NCBI GenBank assembly: GCA_964520865.1
Contig: CAZFOY010000011.1
Coordinates: forward strand, 1 to 64,000
Length of the DNA: 64,000 nucleotides
Source of the DNA: CAVQCT01 sp964520865
GTDB lineage: Bacteria; Zixibacteria; MSB-5A5; GN15; FEB-12
Reading direction: 5' to 3'
The notes under the pieces are model-generated. The model saw nothing but the letters and a program-made list of their open reading frames with translations. It did no database searches and was not told where the DNA came from. A program made the translations under genes and the position numbers. Positions 25,003-33,805 of this stretch are shown here, piece by piece. Numbering within the stretch: the stretch's first letter is position 1; every line of letters begins with the position of its first letter.

Positions 25003-25605
25003 ATGGCGAAAGAAACAGAAAAAGACGTTGACTTCACGTTGATGAGAGCCATCCAGAAGGGGGACATGGTTGCGTTCAACGAGATGGTCGACCGGTACAA
25101 GGACCGGCTGATGAACGTTATCGGCCGTATGTTATCCTCGACCGAAGAGGCTGAGGATATCGTGCAGGAGACGTTCGTCCGGGTCTATCAGCATCGCCAA
25201 TCGTTCAATTTCCAGCACTGTTTTTCAACCTGGATTTATACGATCGCGCTGAATCTGGCCCGCAACGAACTCCGCAAGAGAAAGAAATTCAAATTCTACG
25301 AGATATCAGACATGCAGGGAAACGAGTCGGAATTTGCCGTCGAGATGAAGCTGCCGAGCCGGGTACCGGAAGTACTCGAAGAAGCGGTCAAGGATCTGCC
25401 CGAGAAGTATCGGACAGCCTTCCTGCTTCGCGACGTGCAGGAACTTCCTTACGAGGAAGTGGCCAAGATTCTAAGCGTTCCGCTTGGCACGGTCAAGTCT
25501 CGTGTTAATAGAGCAAGAATGATGTTACGGGATAAACTCCAACCGAAACTGGAGGGTTATAATGCGTTGTCGAAGAGCACGCTCCTACCTGTCAGCTTAT
25601 TGTAG
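25003..25605 (+). CDS. RNA polymerase ECF sigma factor (RpoE type)
   Basis: A 200-residue extracytoplasmic-function sigma factor. Region 2 spans about 22-95 (AFNEMVDRYKDRLMNVIGRM, AEDIVQETFVRVYQHR, FSTWIYTIALNLARNELRKR). Region 4 spans about 128-185 (DLPEKYRTAFLLRDVQELPY, EEVAKILSVPLGTVKSRVNR). There is no region 3, as expected. The start ATG follows AGGTGAAAG. The next gene, an anti-sigma factor, begins inside the last 44 nt in another frame. The downstream genes (HtrA-like, TamB, Omp85) indicate control of envelope functions. Confidence 0.95.
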   Translation: MAKETEKDVDFTLMRAIQKGDMVAFNEMVDRYKDRLMNVIGRMLSSTEEAEDIVQETFVRVYQHRQSFNFQHCFSTWIYTIALNLARNELRKRKKFKFYEISDMQGNESEFAVEMKLPSRVPEVLEEAVKDLPEKYRTAFLLRDVQELPYEEVAKILSVPLGTVKSRVNRARMMLRDKLQPKLEGYNALSKSTLLPVSLL

Positions 25606-26242
25606 CGACGAACTGAACGGTCGTCGGAAGCTGGCGGTAAGCGAGCATCTGGCGACGTGCTCATCCTGTCGTAAGGAGGAAGCATTTTACCGGTCGTTGA
25701 ACGGCGCCGGGAGTGCGATGTCCTCGAAAACGGTTTCAAAGGATTTCAATACGGCGCTGTTGAATCGGATCGCCCAGGAGCGGTTCGCCGAGACACGAAC
25801 GAAAGCTTATCTGCCTCACACGGCCCCGCGATTTGCCTGGGGTAAGGTGCTTCCGGTCATGGTCAGCGCTTGTGTGGTGGCGCTCATGGCGGTTTTCACC
25901 GTCTCGCCGTCGTTCCACTCGACCGGATTCTCGGCTCAGGCCGGTCTCAACGATTCCTACCTGACTGTACAGCCGACCAACAATCCGAATATGACCGTGA
26001 GTATGCATAAGGGTTGGTCGTTGAGTAACCAGCTGGCTCGCGCCCGACGGATCAACGATATTTCCAACAGCGTTGCGAGGACCGGCGGATTCCTGCCGAC
26101 CGGTCTGGGTTTGACCAGCGTGGCTGCCCGAACCAACGTTCAGGCTCCCTACGTTCAGACTTTCTATCGGGTCAGACCGATTGTCCGAGTATATGCACCG
26201 CCGGATGCCGCTTCCCAGAAGGAGGTTAATAAGGCGTACTAA
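25562..26242 (+). CDS. Zinc-finger anti-sigma factor
   Basis: A 226-residue membrane anti-sigma factor. Residues 1-40 are a zf-HC2/ZAS-type domain: Cys3, then HLATCSSC giving His29, Cys33 and Cys36. One membrane span lies near 98-116 (VLPVMVSACVVALMAVF). The outer part (about 117-226) is not a recognised fold. Such proteins hold the cognate ECF sigma factor at the membrane until a signal releases it. ATG at 25562 with GGAGG 6 nt upstream; it overlaps the sigma gene by 44 nt, ensuring coupled synthesis. The HtrA-like gene starts 1 nt after its stop. Confidence 0.88.
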   Translation: MRCRRARSYLSAYCSDELNGRRKLAVSEHLATCSSCRKEEAFYRSLNGAGSAMSSKTVSKDFNTALLNRIAQERFAETRTKAYLPHTAPRFAWGKVLPVMVSACVVALMAVFTVSPSFHSTGFSAQAGLNDSYLTVQPTNNPNMTVSMHKGWSLSNQLARARRINDISNSVARTGGFLPTGLGLTSVAARTNVQAPYVQTFYRVRPIVRVYAPPDAASQKEVNKAY

Positions 26243-26243
26243 A

Positions 26244-27443
26244 ATGCTAACGAAATTTCCTGATAAGACCGCGTTGAAGCTGTCCATCCTCGCTTTGCTC
26301 GCGGTCTTTTTTTCGACACCATCATTCGCGGAAGACCGGAATCTCAATCAGCTCGAACAAAGCTTTAACGATCTGGTTACGCATCTGTCCCGGTCCGTTG
26401 TCACAGTCGAGGCATCCCATCCGGTAGTATCGGATAGAGCCGGGCAGACCCCGAACGACGCCATCTTTAGTATGGTGTCAACCGGTATTATTTACGATTC
26501 CATTGGCCACATCCTGACCATGGCGTCGTCGATAGTCGGTCGTTCGACGATAGTCGTTCGATTCGAGGATCAGAGCTATGCGGCCAACATTCAGGCTATC
26601 GATTATCAAAGCGGGCTCGCGTTGCTTCGATGCAATCAGAAATTCGGCGTGCCTGTGAGATTGTATGGCCGATCAGACTGCACCGGCAAGATGGTCCTGG
26701 CAATGGGAAGCGCGTACGGACTGAGAGCGACACCGTCGATGGGATTCTGCGCCGGGGTCAGACCGGACGGGATGATGCAGTTCACGGCGATGATTACCTC
26801 GGGAACGCTGGGTGGCGGGCTGTTCGATCTGGCCGGCAATCTCGTCGGATTGATTAACGGCGGTATCGGTCCTCAGGGGAAGGCCGAAGTAGGGCTGGCC
26901 TTGCCGGCGACGCAGATCCCTGAGGTTGTCCAATACCTGGTGACCAACGGCGATCGGCCGGCAGGATATCTCGGCCTCGCAACCGCTGAAATCGAAGTGA
27001 CTCCGCCGATCGTGATACGATACACCGGAGAGGCAAGACTGACCAGCTCAGGCGAAAACGGACTTCAGATCGATAAAGGGATCCTCGTCAATCGGGTCGT
27101 GCCGAATTCCCCCGCCGCCCGGGCCGGACTTCGTCCACAGGATCTTATGTTCGAAGCCGGCGGACGTCGAATTTACTCCGTTCTCGAACTGGCCAACACA
27201 GTCAGACACTCGGCCCCGGGTACGAAACTTGAGCTTGGATTGCTCCGTCAAAACTCGCCCTACTACATCCAGGTAACGATAGGTGAGAGTCGCACAGCCC
27301 AGTCGTTGCCGGATGCAAACTTCATTACTCCCGGTCAGCAGGACGACGACCTTCCCCTTTCAAAGGACTCACTGCTCAATGTGCTGAATCAGATGCAGCA
27401 GCGGATTCAGTATCTCGAACTCCGCGTTAAGCAACTGGAATAA
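26244..27443 (+). CDS. HtrA/DegP-like PDZ protein lacking the catalytic triad
   Basis: A 399-residue protein with a signal sequence or anchor (LSILALLAVFFSTPSFAED). A trypsin-like HtrA domain spans about 45-240, then a PDZ domain about 255-345 (ILVNRVVPNSPAARAGLRPQ). A short coiled coil ends it (VLNQMQQRIQYLELRVKQLE). Aligned with DegP/DegS, every catalytic residue is changed: LTNxHVV is LTMASSIV (His to Ser), DLAVL is GLALL (Asp to Gly), and GNSGGPL is GTLGGGL (Ser to Leu). It should not be proteolytic. It may sense or bind periplasmic ligands for the adjacent anti-sigma factor. The start is 1 nt after the anti-sigma stop. Confidence 0.85.
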   Translation: MLTKFPDKTALKLSILALLAVFFSTPSFAEDRNLNQLEQSFNDLVTHLSRSVVTVEASHPVVSDRAGQTPNDAIFSMVSTGIIYDSIGHILTMASSIVGRSTIVVRFEDQSYAANIQAIDYQSGLALLRCNQKFGVPVRLYGRSDCTGKMVLAMGSAYGLRATPSMGFCAGVRPDGMMQFTAMITSGTLGGGLFDLAGNLVGLINGGIGPQGKAEVGLALPATQIPEVVQYLVTNGDRPAGYLGLATAEIEVTPPIVIRYTGEARLTSSGENGLQIDKGILVNRVVPNSPAARAGLRPQDLMFEAGGRRIYSVLELANTVRHSAPGTKLELGLLRQNSPYYIQVTIGESRTAQSLPDANFITPGQQDDDLPLSKDSLLNVLNQMQQRIQYLELRVKQLE

Positions 27444-27490
27444 CAAGTTTTACGTTGCCTTCGCCGTCGCTTTCCCCTTACCTTGATTTT

Positions 27491-28159
27491 ATGAATTTAT
27501 CGGTGGATTATGCCCTTTTTGTCCATCAATTGGACGAATTCGAGCCCGATTCAGACCGAAATGCCCGGGCCCTTGCTTTGTACGCCGCCGCGATTGTAAC
27601 GGCCGAGACAGATCCGATGACGCGGGCGCTGGTTGTTGCCCGAAAACTCGGCGTCAAGAGATCCGCTCTCTACGAAGTCGTGCTGCAATCGTATCTCTTT
27701 CTCGGGTTTCCCCGAATGTTAATTGCCGCGGAGCATCTTCAGGACATCTGGCCCGAGGAAATTGAGCCGGTAGAACCCGAAGCAATCACTTCGGAGGAAG
27801 CAGAAGATTGGTTTGCGCGCGGGAGTCAGCTGTACAGCCGCGTCTACGGTGACAAGGATCAGTTACTCAAGCGGAAGGTGGTCGGAATGGCTCCGGAGGT
27901 GTTTCGATGGATGCTTATCGAGGGTTACGGCAAGGTTCTCTCCCGTCCGGAACTCCGCATCGCGGAGAGGGAATTGTGCATCATCGCGCAACTGATGATG
28001 GACGACAAGGAAAGGCAACTTCATTCGCACCTGCGCGGAGCGCTGAACGTCGGTGTGGCGAAGACGCTGGTGCGAAAAGTAGTGGAAGATTTAGGTCGGG
28101 CAGCCGGTAATGGATATGAAACGGCAAGTCGGTTGCTTCGACAACTTGAGATCGATTGA
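27491..28159 (+). CDS. Carboxymuconolactone decarboxylase/AhpD-like protein
   Basis: About 222 residues, all helical. Two repeats of the carboxymuconolactone-decarboxylase fold are visible: LGVKRSALYEVVLQSYLFLGFPRM (in parts) and ELCIIAQLMMDDKERQLHSH followed by LRGALNVGV. The AhpD-type CxxC redox pair is absent, so peroxidase-reductant activity is unlikely. The start is chosen at ATG 27491; TTG 27455 is possible, and neither has a clear ribosome-binding site. It ends in TGATG shared with tamB, so it is part of the sigma-to-Omp85 operon. Function unknown in this setting. Confidence 0.7.
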   Translation: MNLSVDYALFVHQLDEFEPDSDRNARALALYAAAIVTAETDPMTRALVVARKLGVKRSALYEVVLQSYLFLGFPRMLIAAEHLQDIWPEEIEPVEPEAITSEEAEDWFARGSQLYSRVYGDKDQLLKRKVVGMAPEVFRWMLIEGYGKVLSRPELRIAERELCIIAQLMMDDKERQLHSHLRGALNVGVAKTLVRKVVEDLGRAAGNGYETASRLLRQLEID

Positions 28160-31100
28160 TGAAGCGTCTAATCAAAATATTCGCGTACGCTCTTCTTGTC
28201 CTGGTAATACTTGTGGGCGGACTATACCTGTATGTCTTCAAGTTCGACGGCCTGGAGACGATCGTTAACGGGAAGCTCACGCCGATGATCGAGAGAAAGT
28301 ACGGCGTCGACGTGAAAGTCGGCAAGATCCACGGGGGCCTGTGGGAGGGCTTCACGCTCGACAATGTGGCCGTCTTCTACCAGGATTCAACCTATCGCTA
28401 TGAGATGATGCACATCCCTCGCCTCACCACATCGCTCGCCTTCCCCGACATCTGGAACATGAATTTCGTCCTCGACTATCTCACGATCGACTCGGCCATG
28501 ATCCGCCTGGAACAGGACAGCGCCGGTCATTGGCTGCTTCCGAGAGCCCCACACCTTCCATCGTCGGCCATAGCCTCCGGCTCGGCGACTCCTCCGATAG
28601 CAATCCAGAACTTCAGCATCAAGCACGGAGGCGTGACGCTCATTCGCCCCCATGATACGCTGAGTATCGATGATATCATGGTCGCGCTGGCCTTTCGCGC
28701 CGAGCTTGGCACGATTTCGGTCGATGTGGATCAGTTTGAGTTCACATCGAATGAGAAGCGCCTGGCCCTGAGTTCGGCCGGTGGAAAGGTGACCTACGCA
28801 CAAAAGCGACTGGTCTTTCGTGATGTGTCGCTCATATCGCTCAACACCCGGGTGAAGCTCGACGGATCGATTGCCTTTGTGGACACGCCGACCGGTACAG
28901 TCGATTTCTCCGTCGATCATCTGGATCTGGCCGACGTGACTGCGTATATCGGCCCGAAGCTCACGGGGGTTCTCGACGTGAACGGAAATATCAACTTCGT
29001 GGGCACGAAGCTTCAAGGCTCCGTGGATCTGGGCGGTACTTTTCTTTTCATGGGTCTCCAGAACCTCTATGTCGATTTTCGCTATGATAATGAGGTCATT
29101 CGGGTCGACACGGTAATCGGAACGGTGTTCGGTGACTGCTCGGTCGACGGCAGCGGCAAAGTTGATCTTTCGAGCAAGCCGGAGATCTACTCGCTTGAGG
29201 CGGATATCCGGCAATTCAATCTCAACCATCTTCTCGAAAATACGTTCGAGTCGAACCTGAACGGACATCTGAAATTGAACGGTCGTTCGTTTCGAAGCAA
29301 GGATATGAGGTTATATACCGACGTAGACCTCTATGAATCTTCGTTCGATGACTATCCGATCCAGCGTGCCGAGGGGAAGATGATCATCACAACCGATTCG
29401 ATTTCATTTTTGGATCCGTTCCGTGTGGACTATTTCGAGAACACCTTCCTGGCCAGCGGTCACGTGGTATACAAAGGGGATATGAATCTCAAGCTGGCGT
29501 TACAGCTCAACAATCTCGATCGCTGGAAAGGGAAGCTGTTCATCGATCAGCCGGGAGGACGGGGATATGCCGAGGCGACGCTATCCGGTCCGACCAACGA
29601 TCCCGATCTTTCGGGATACTTTCGTTCCGACTCCGTTTGGATCTACGGGCTGTATTCCGACTCGATGTACGCTACCCTCGATATGAAACGATTCCTGACG
29701 GGCAAGCTCGGATCTGTCCGAGCCGACTTTTACGACGGCACGGCCTGGGGAACGGCATACCAGTCAGGGCACGCCTTTCTGAATATCGATTCAAATATAG
29801 TGACTATCGATACGGCGAGTATCACAAGTCAGTATGCTCAACTACAGGGGGGAGGGCTGCTTGATTACGAAGCTGCGCCGATGCAATTGACGCTTGACAC
29901 CATGACCCTTGCCCTTTTCGACCAGACCTTCTACAACCGATCGGCGGTGGAAATCGCCATTGACTCTCTTGGGTTCAACTTCAAGAAGGCGACGATAGTG
30001 AGCGACGGAGCGAGACTGTCCGTCAACGGTCGGACTAACTACGATGAGACGATGGATATTCTGTTCTCTCTACACCACGTCAGAGTCGGCCCCTGGCAGA
30101 ATCTGTTCCTCGACAGCGTCATCGCGAACGGCGATCTATCCTGCGAGGGTTCACTCAAGGGTTCGTTTATGGAGCCGGAGTTTTCGCTCAACGCATCGGT
30201 TGATTCCCTTACGTACGGCGGGCTGTACCTTGGGGACCTGCAGACCTATGCAAGCTACAAAGACTCGTTATTGTCAATCGACAGCCTTGTCGTTCGCTCC
30301 GGGTCCGGTCTATACAAGTCACACGGATTTGTGCACGCTAATCTTGCCCTGACCGCCGATTCGGTCGAACGGTTTCCAAATTTACCGATGCAGATCGAAA
30401 TATCGGCGGAGGACTCCGTGTTCGCACTGGTCGAGCTATTCATGCCTTCGGTCCAGCAACTTACCGGGAAGATGTCGGCGGACTTCACGATATCGGGAAC
30501 GCCCCAGAATCCGCACCTGGAAGGGGAAGCCTATATTCAGGGAATGGACCTTACTTACGTCGATCTGGAGAATCACATCCATGCCGATTCGGCGGGAATC
30601 AGCATGCGTGACAATCAAATTGTAATCGATAAAATCTCTGCATACGTCATAGACAAGTCCAAGAAGAAGAATGAACAGAAGAAGTATGCGTACATTAGCG
30701 GTTCCATTACGGTCAAATCACTGAGTCTGCTTTCCTACGATCTGACCGTAAACGTCCCGGAAGAGATGCCGTTCACCTACGCCCTTGAAGATGCCCGAGG
30801 TTCCTTTAGCGGGGAGTTCCGCGTTCAGGGCGACAGCCCGCCGACCGTGACGGGTGATGTCCATATGTACTCGCTGGATTATCGGTCGAACTTTGCCGAA
30901 CCGGGCTCGGGTTCGCCGATCATGGCGGCACTGGTCGGTGAGAACACGTGGAATCTGAGTATTAACGCGGATATACCGTCGAATTTCAAGATCCAGAACG
31001 AGGATATTAACGCGGAATTTAGCGGAAACATGACTGTTACGCGGCAGTCGGGAAACTACAGCTTTGTCGGCGAGTTGGATATCGTCCGAGGGAAGGGGTA

Positions 31101-31761
31101 TTTGTTCGGCAGAGTGTTCACGCTCGATCCCGGCGGTACTGCCATCTTTAGCGGAGGGGACTCTCTCAATCCAACCCTGGATATCACCGCGTATACCTAC
31201 TACACCGGATTGGTTCACTCCGCCGCCGAAGAAAGCGGACCCAAGACCGAGCGACTCAGGGTGGGCATTCGTGTTACCGGGACTCTCGATGCTCCTGAGA
31301 TTGGTACGACGGAGGACTCCGACGTCAGCTCCGTGGCCGATATTCTCCCGCTCCTGATTGCCAATTCATACAGTACTGACTCGACCCAGGCCACCGGAGG
31401 TTTCGGAAGTCGGCTGGCCGGTTATGTCTCGACGCAAGTCTCGCAGATAGGGGCGAGACAGCTCGGTGAACTCAGCCGCAGGTTGAACCAACAGATAGGT
31501 CTTCCATTCCTGCCCGAATTGCAAACCTTCGAAATCACACCCGGATACAACAACGGCTCCTACGACCCGCTTCAGAGTCAGCTTACGGTCGGATTCTCCT
31601 CCGGTCAAAAACTGTACACGTACTATACCTCCGGGTTGAATAGTCAGGGGGGATCACAGTTCGGATTCGAATATCGATTGAGTAAATCGTTTCTGATTGA
31701 AGGACTGAAAGACGATCAGCAATTGTATCACCTGAGTTTGAAACTACACACCGAGTGGTAG
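28159..31761 (+). CDS. tamB: TamB-family translocation and assembly module protein
   Basis: A 1,200-residue AsmA-like/TamB protein. An N-terminal membrane anchor (IFAYALLVLVILVGGLYLYVF) is followed by a long repetitive beta region in the periplasm, with segments such as LDVNGNINFVGTKLQGSVDL. The DUF490/TamB C-terminal domain follows (GELDIVRGKGYLFGRVFTLD and GGTAIFSGGDSLNPTLDITA; end about 1,190). TamB proteins bridge the periplasm and move phospholipids or help insert outer-membrane proteins with an Omp85 partner; that partner is the next gene, 10 nt downstream. The ATG shares its first base with the upstream stop. Length is within family range. Confidence 0.92.
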   Translation: MKRLIKIFAYALLVLVILVGGLYLYVFKFDGLETIVNGKLTPMIERKYGVDVKVGKIHGGLWEGFTLDNVAVFYQDSTYRYEMMHIPRLTTSLAFPDIWNMNFVLDYLTIDSAMIRLEQDSAGHWLLPRAPHLPSSAIASGSATPPIAIQNFSIKHGGVTLIRPHDTLSIDDIMVALAFRAELGTISVDVDQFEFTSNEKRLALSSAGGKVTYAQKRLVFRDVSLISLNTRVKLDGSIAFVDTPTGTVDFSVDHLDLADVTAYIGPKLTGVLDVNGNINFVGTKLQGSVDLGGTFLFMGLQNLYVDFRYDNEVIRVDTVIGTVFGDCSVDGSGKVDLSSKPEIYSLEADIRQFNLNHLLENTFESNLNGHLKLNGRSFRSKDMRLYTDVDLYESSFDDYPIQRAEGKMIITTDSISFLDPFRVDYFENTFLASGHVVYKGDMNLKLALQLNNLDRWKGKLFIDQPGGRGYAEATLSGPTNDPDLSGYFRSDSVWIYGLYSDSMYATLDMKRFLTGKLGSVRADFYDGTAWGTAYQSGHAFLNIDSNIVTIDTASITSQYAQLQGGGLLDYEAAPMQLTLDTMTLALFDQTFYNRSAVEIAIDSLGFNFKKATIVSDGARLSVNGRTNYDETMDILFSLHHVRVGPWQNLFLDSVIANGDLSCEGSLKGSFMEPEFSLNASVDSLTYGGLYLGDLQTYASYKDSLLSIDSLVVRSGSGLYKSHGFVHANLALTADSVERFPNLPMQIEISAEDSVFALVELFMPSVQQLTGKMSADFTISGTPQNPHLEGEAYIQGMDLTYVDLENHIHADSAGISMRDNQIVIDKISAYVIDKSKKKNEQKKYAYISGSITVKSLSLLSYDLTVNVPEEMPFTYALEDARGSFSGEFRVQGDSPPTVTGDVHMYSLDYRSNFAEPGSGSPIMAALVGENTWNLSINADIPSNFKIQNEDINAEFSGNMTVTRQSGNYSFVGELDIVRGKGYLFGRVFTLDPGGTAIFSGGDSLNPTLDITAYTYYTGLVHSAAEESGPKTERLRVGIRVTGTLDAPEIGTTEDSDVSSVADILPLLIANSYSTDSTQATGGFGSRLAGYVSTQVSQIGARQLGELSRRLNQQIGLPFLPELQTFEITPGYNNGSYDPLQSQLTVGFSSGQKLYTYYTSGLNSQGGSQFGFEYRLSKSFLIEGLKDDQQLYHLSLKLHTEW

Positions 31762-31771
31762 GAAACGACCC

Positions 31772-33709
31772 GTGAAGAGACTCTTACTTTTTTTGCTTCT
31801 GCTCTTTGTACTCCCCGCGACCGGTTATTCCTTTAACCGGCAGATGCAGACGTGGCTTTTGAAGAAACCGGTGATCGATTCCATATCCATAAGTGGCAAT
31901 AACTTTGTGAAGCAGTCGACTATCCGAGATGCGATGTACTCCAGAAAGAGGAATGCCTGGGCGGCCCTCAAGGGAGACAGGCAGAGTCGGGTGCAAAGCG
32001 AGACGCTCGGACAGGATACCCTGGAAATTATGTACCTGTACCTGATCAGGGGATTCCTTGATGTCAAGGTCCAGGAGTCGTTCAAACCGGTGTCGGAGAA
32101 AGACTCGGCAGCCATCGTGTTGGTTCAAATCGAGGAAGGGAGAAGGTACTTCTACGGCGATAAGCGAATTGCGGGAACATACCCGCCGAAATATCACGGC
32201 TACTTTACCAAATATGCGAGCCGACTCAAGCGAAATGAACCGATAAACCCATTCGATATCCGATCGGTCGTGGTGGAGATGAAAACGGTACTCTCGAACA
32301 ACGGTTATCCTTACGCGAATATCCAGTTCAAATACGATAAATCGGTGTCATCGGACACCATCCCCATCTCTTTCACCGTTGTTGCCGATACGCTGGTGCA
32401 TTTCGGCGATATCAGCATACGGGAACTCAAAACGGGAGCGCACCGGATCTATCCCGAGTATGTTGTCCGCAGAGAGTTGACATTCAAGCCCGGTGAGATC
32501 TACAAGCAAAGCGATCTTGTAGATTCACGAAAGCGGCTGTACGAGTCCGGATATTTCAGCTATGTCCAATTGATTCCGAATGATTCGCTCGGTACCCGTG
32601 TCCGCCCCGATATGGCTGTACAGGTGCGTGAGACCAAAGCAAAATATCTCTCACTGACAATGGGTCCGGCTCAGTCCGATGTTCGTGATCTTCAGTGGGA
32701 TATTTCGGCCGGCGGCGGAAAGCGGAACTTCCTCGGATCCAGACATCTCGATCTCCTGAGCAATCTATCATTCGGACTGGGACAGGATGCCCGGGTAATT
32801 CAGCAGAGCAACCGGCTTCGTTTTACCGAGCCCTGGTTTATGGGAATCCGTATGCCTTTGGCGCTGACCGCCCAGTATGACCCCCCTCTCAGGTTCGTTC
32901 AGCAGAAGTTCATCAAGATCAGCAGTTGGTCGCTCACCGCTTCGACCTCGAAGCGGTTCGGGCAGCAAGTAACAACCTCTGCCGGGGTCGAATACAACAA
33001 GGTTAAGATCACCGGCGTACCCGCTACCGAAGCCGATTCCCTGAGAAAGGTGCAGGGGATATCGGTTAGGCGAGACATATACGGCACGTACGTTGTCGAC
33101 AGCCGGGACAATCCGTTTATTCCTCGACGTGGCCAGTACACCAGCATTTCCGGCCAATTCTTTGGCGGATTTCTTGGCGGCGACGATGATTTCTATAAGC
33201 TGCAGGCTTCCTGGTCGACCTACCAGGTAGTCTGGCCCGGCTGGATAGGGGCGGTCAGGCTCAAGGTTGGCTGGGTTAAGTCGTTCGGGAAAACCGAGGA
33301 AGTGCCTAAAGATGAGCTGCTTTATCTTGGCGGGGCCAACACGATACGGGGATACAAAGAAAACTCGCTCGGCCCGCTCCGTGCCGATGGTTCGGCCGAA
33401 GGTGCCAACTACACTTTCATTTTCAATCAGGAATTTCGCTGGAAGACATTCCAGATACTTAATCTTATCTACGGCGTGAGGTCGATCTTCCGGGCCTTGC
33501 CGCAGTGGCAGTCGGTGTTTTTCGACATCGGAAACGGTTACCGGGATCTCGACAATTTCACGTTCAACAGCCTGGCTATGAGCTTCGGAACAGGCTTCCA
33601 GATTGTCTCTCCGGCCGGGCCGATTCGGCTCGATTACGCCGTCCCCGTCAGAACGTCGAGATATAACCTTGCCCCCCGCTTTCATTTCACTATATTGTAT
33701 GCGTTCTGA
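31772..33709 (+). CDS. Omp85-family outer-membrane assembly protein (BamA/TamA-like)
   Basis: A 645-residue protein: signal peptide (LLLFLLLLFVLPATGYS), POTRA-type domains (about 28-300; VIDSISISGNNFVKQSTIRD), and a C-terminal 16-strand barrel (about 310-645). The lid-lock motif is present in LLYLGGANTIRGYKEN (Arg-Gly-Tyr). It ends in an aromatic residue (HFTILYAF), as outer-membrane barrels do. Its place after tamB suggests a TamA-like partner instead of the main BamA, though sequence alone cannot settle that. GTG start with AGGAAA upstream. Last gene of the envelope operon. Confidence 0.92.
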   Translation: MKRLLLFLLLLFVLPATGYSFNRQMQTWLLKKPVIDSISISGNNFVKQSTIRDAMYSRKRNAWAALKGDRQSRVQSETLGQDTLEIMYLYLIRGFLDVKVQESFKPVSEKDSAAIVLVQIEEGRRYFYGDKRIAGTYPPKYHGYFTKYASRLKRNEPINPFDIRSVVVEMKTVLSNNGYPYANIQFKYDKSVSSDTIPISFTVVADTLVHFGDISIRELKTGAHRIYPEYVVRRELTFKPGEIYKQSDLVDSRKRLYESGYFSYVQLIPNDSLGTRVRPDMAVQVRETKAKYLSLTMGPAQSDVRDLQWDISAGGGKRNFLGSRHLDLLSNLSFGLGQDARVIQQSNRLRFTEPWFMGIRMPLALTAQYDPPLRFVQQKFIKISSWSLTASTSKRFGQQVTTSAGVEYNKVKITGVPATEADSLRKVQGISVRRDIYGTYVVDSRDNPFIPRRGQYTSISGQFFGGFLGGDDDFYKLQASWSTYQVVWPGWIGAVRLKVGWVKSFGKTEEVPKDELLYLGGANTIRGYKENSLGPLRADGSAEGANYTFIFNQEFRWKTFQILNLIYGVRSIFRALPQWQSVFFDIGNGYRDLDNFTFNSLAMSFGTGFQIVSPAGPIRLDYAVPVRTSRYNLAPRFHFTILYAF

Positions 33710-33805
33710 TTTATGGCCGGTTTTTGAGAACAATCACGGGGGCGCGCCGGTTCGTATTGGTGTATAAGGCAATATCATCATCCAGAAGTAAGATAAGGAA
33801 TCCCA

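Noticed and set aside
28387..29268. 293-codon minus-strand frame across tamB
   Set aside because: Shadow of a long repetitive beta-protein gene.
32768..33733. 321-codon minus-strand frame across the Omp85 gene
   Set aside because: Shadow of the barrel-coding region; no homology features.
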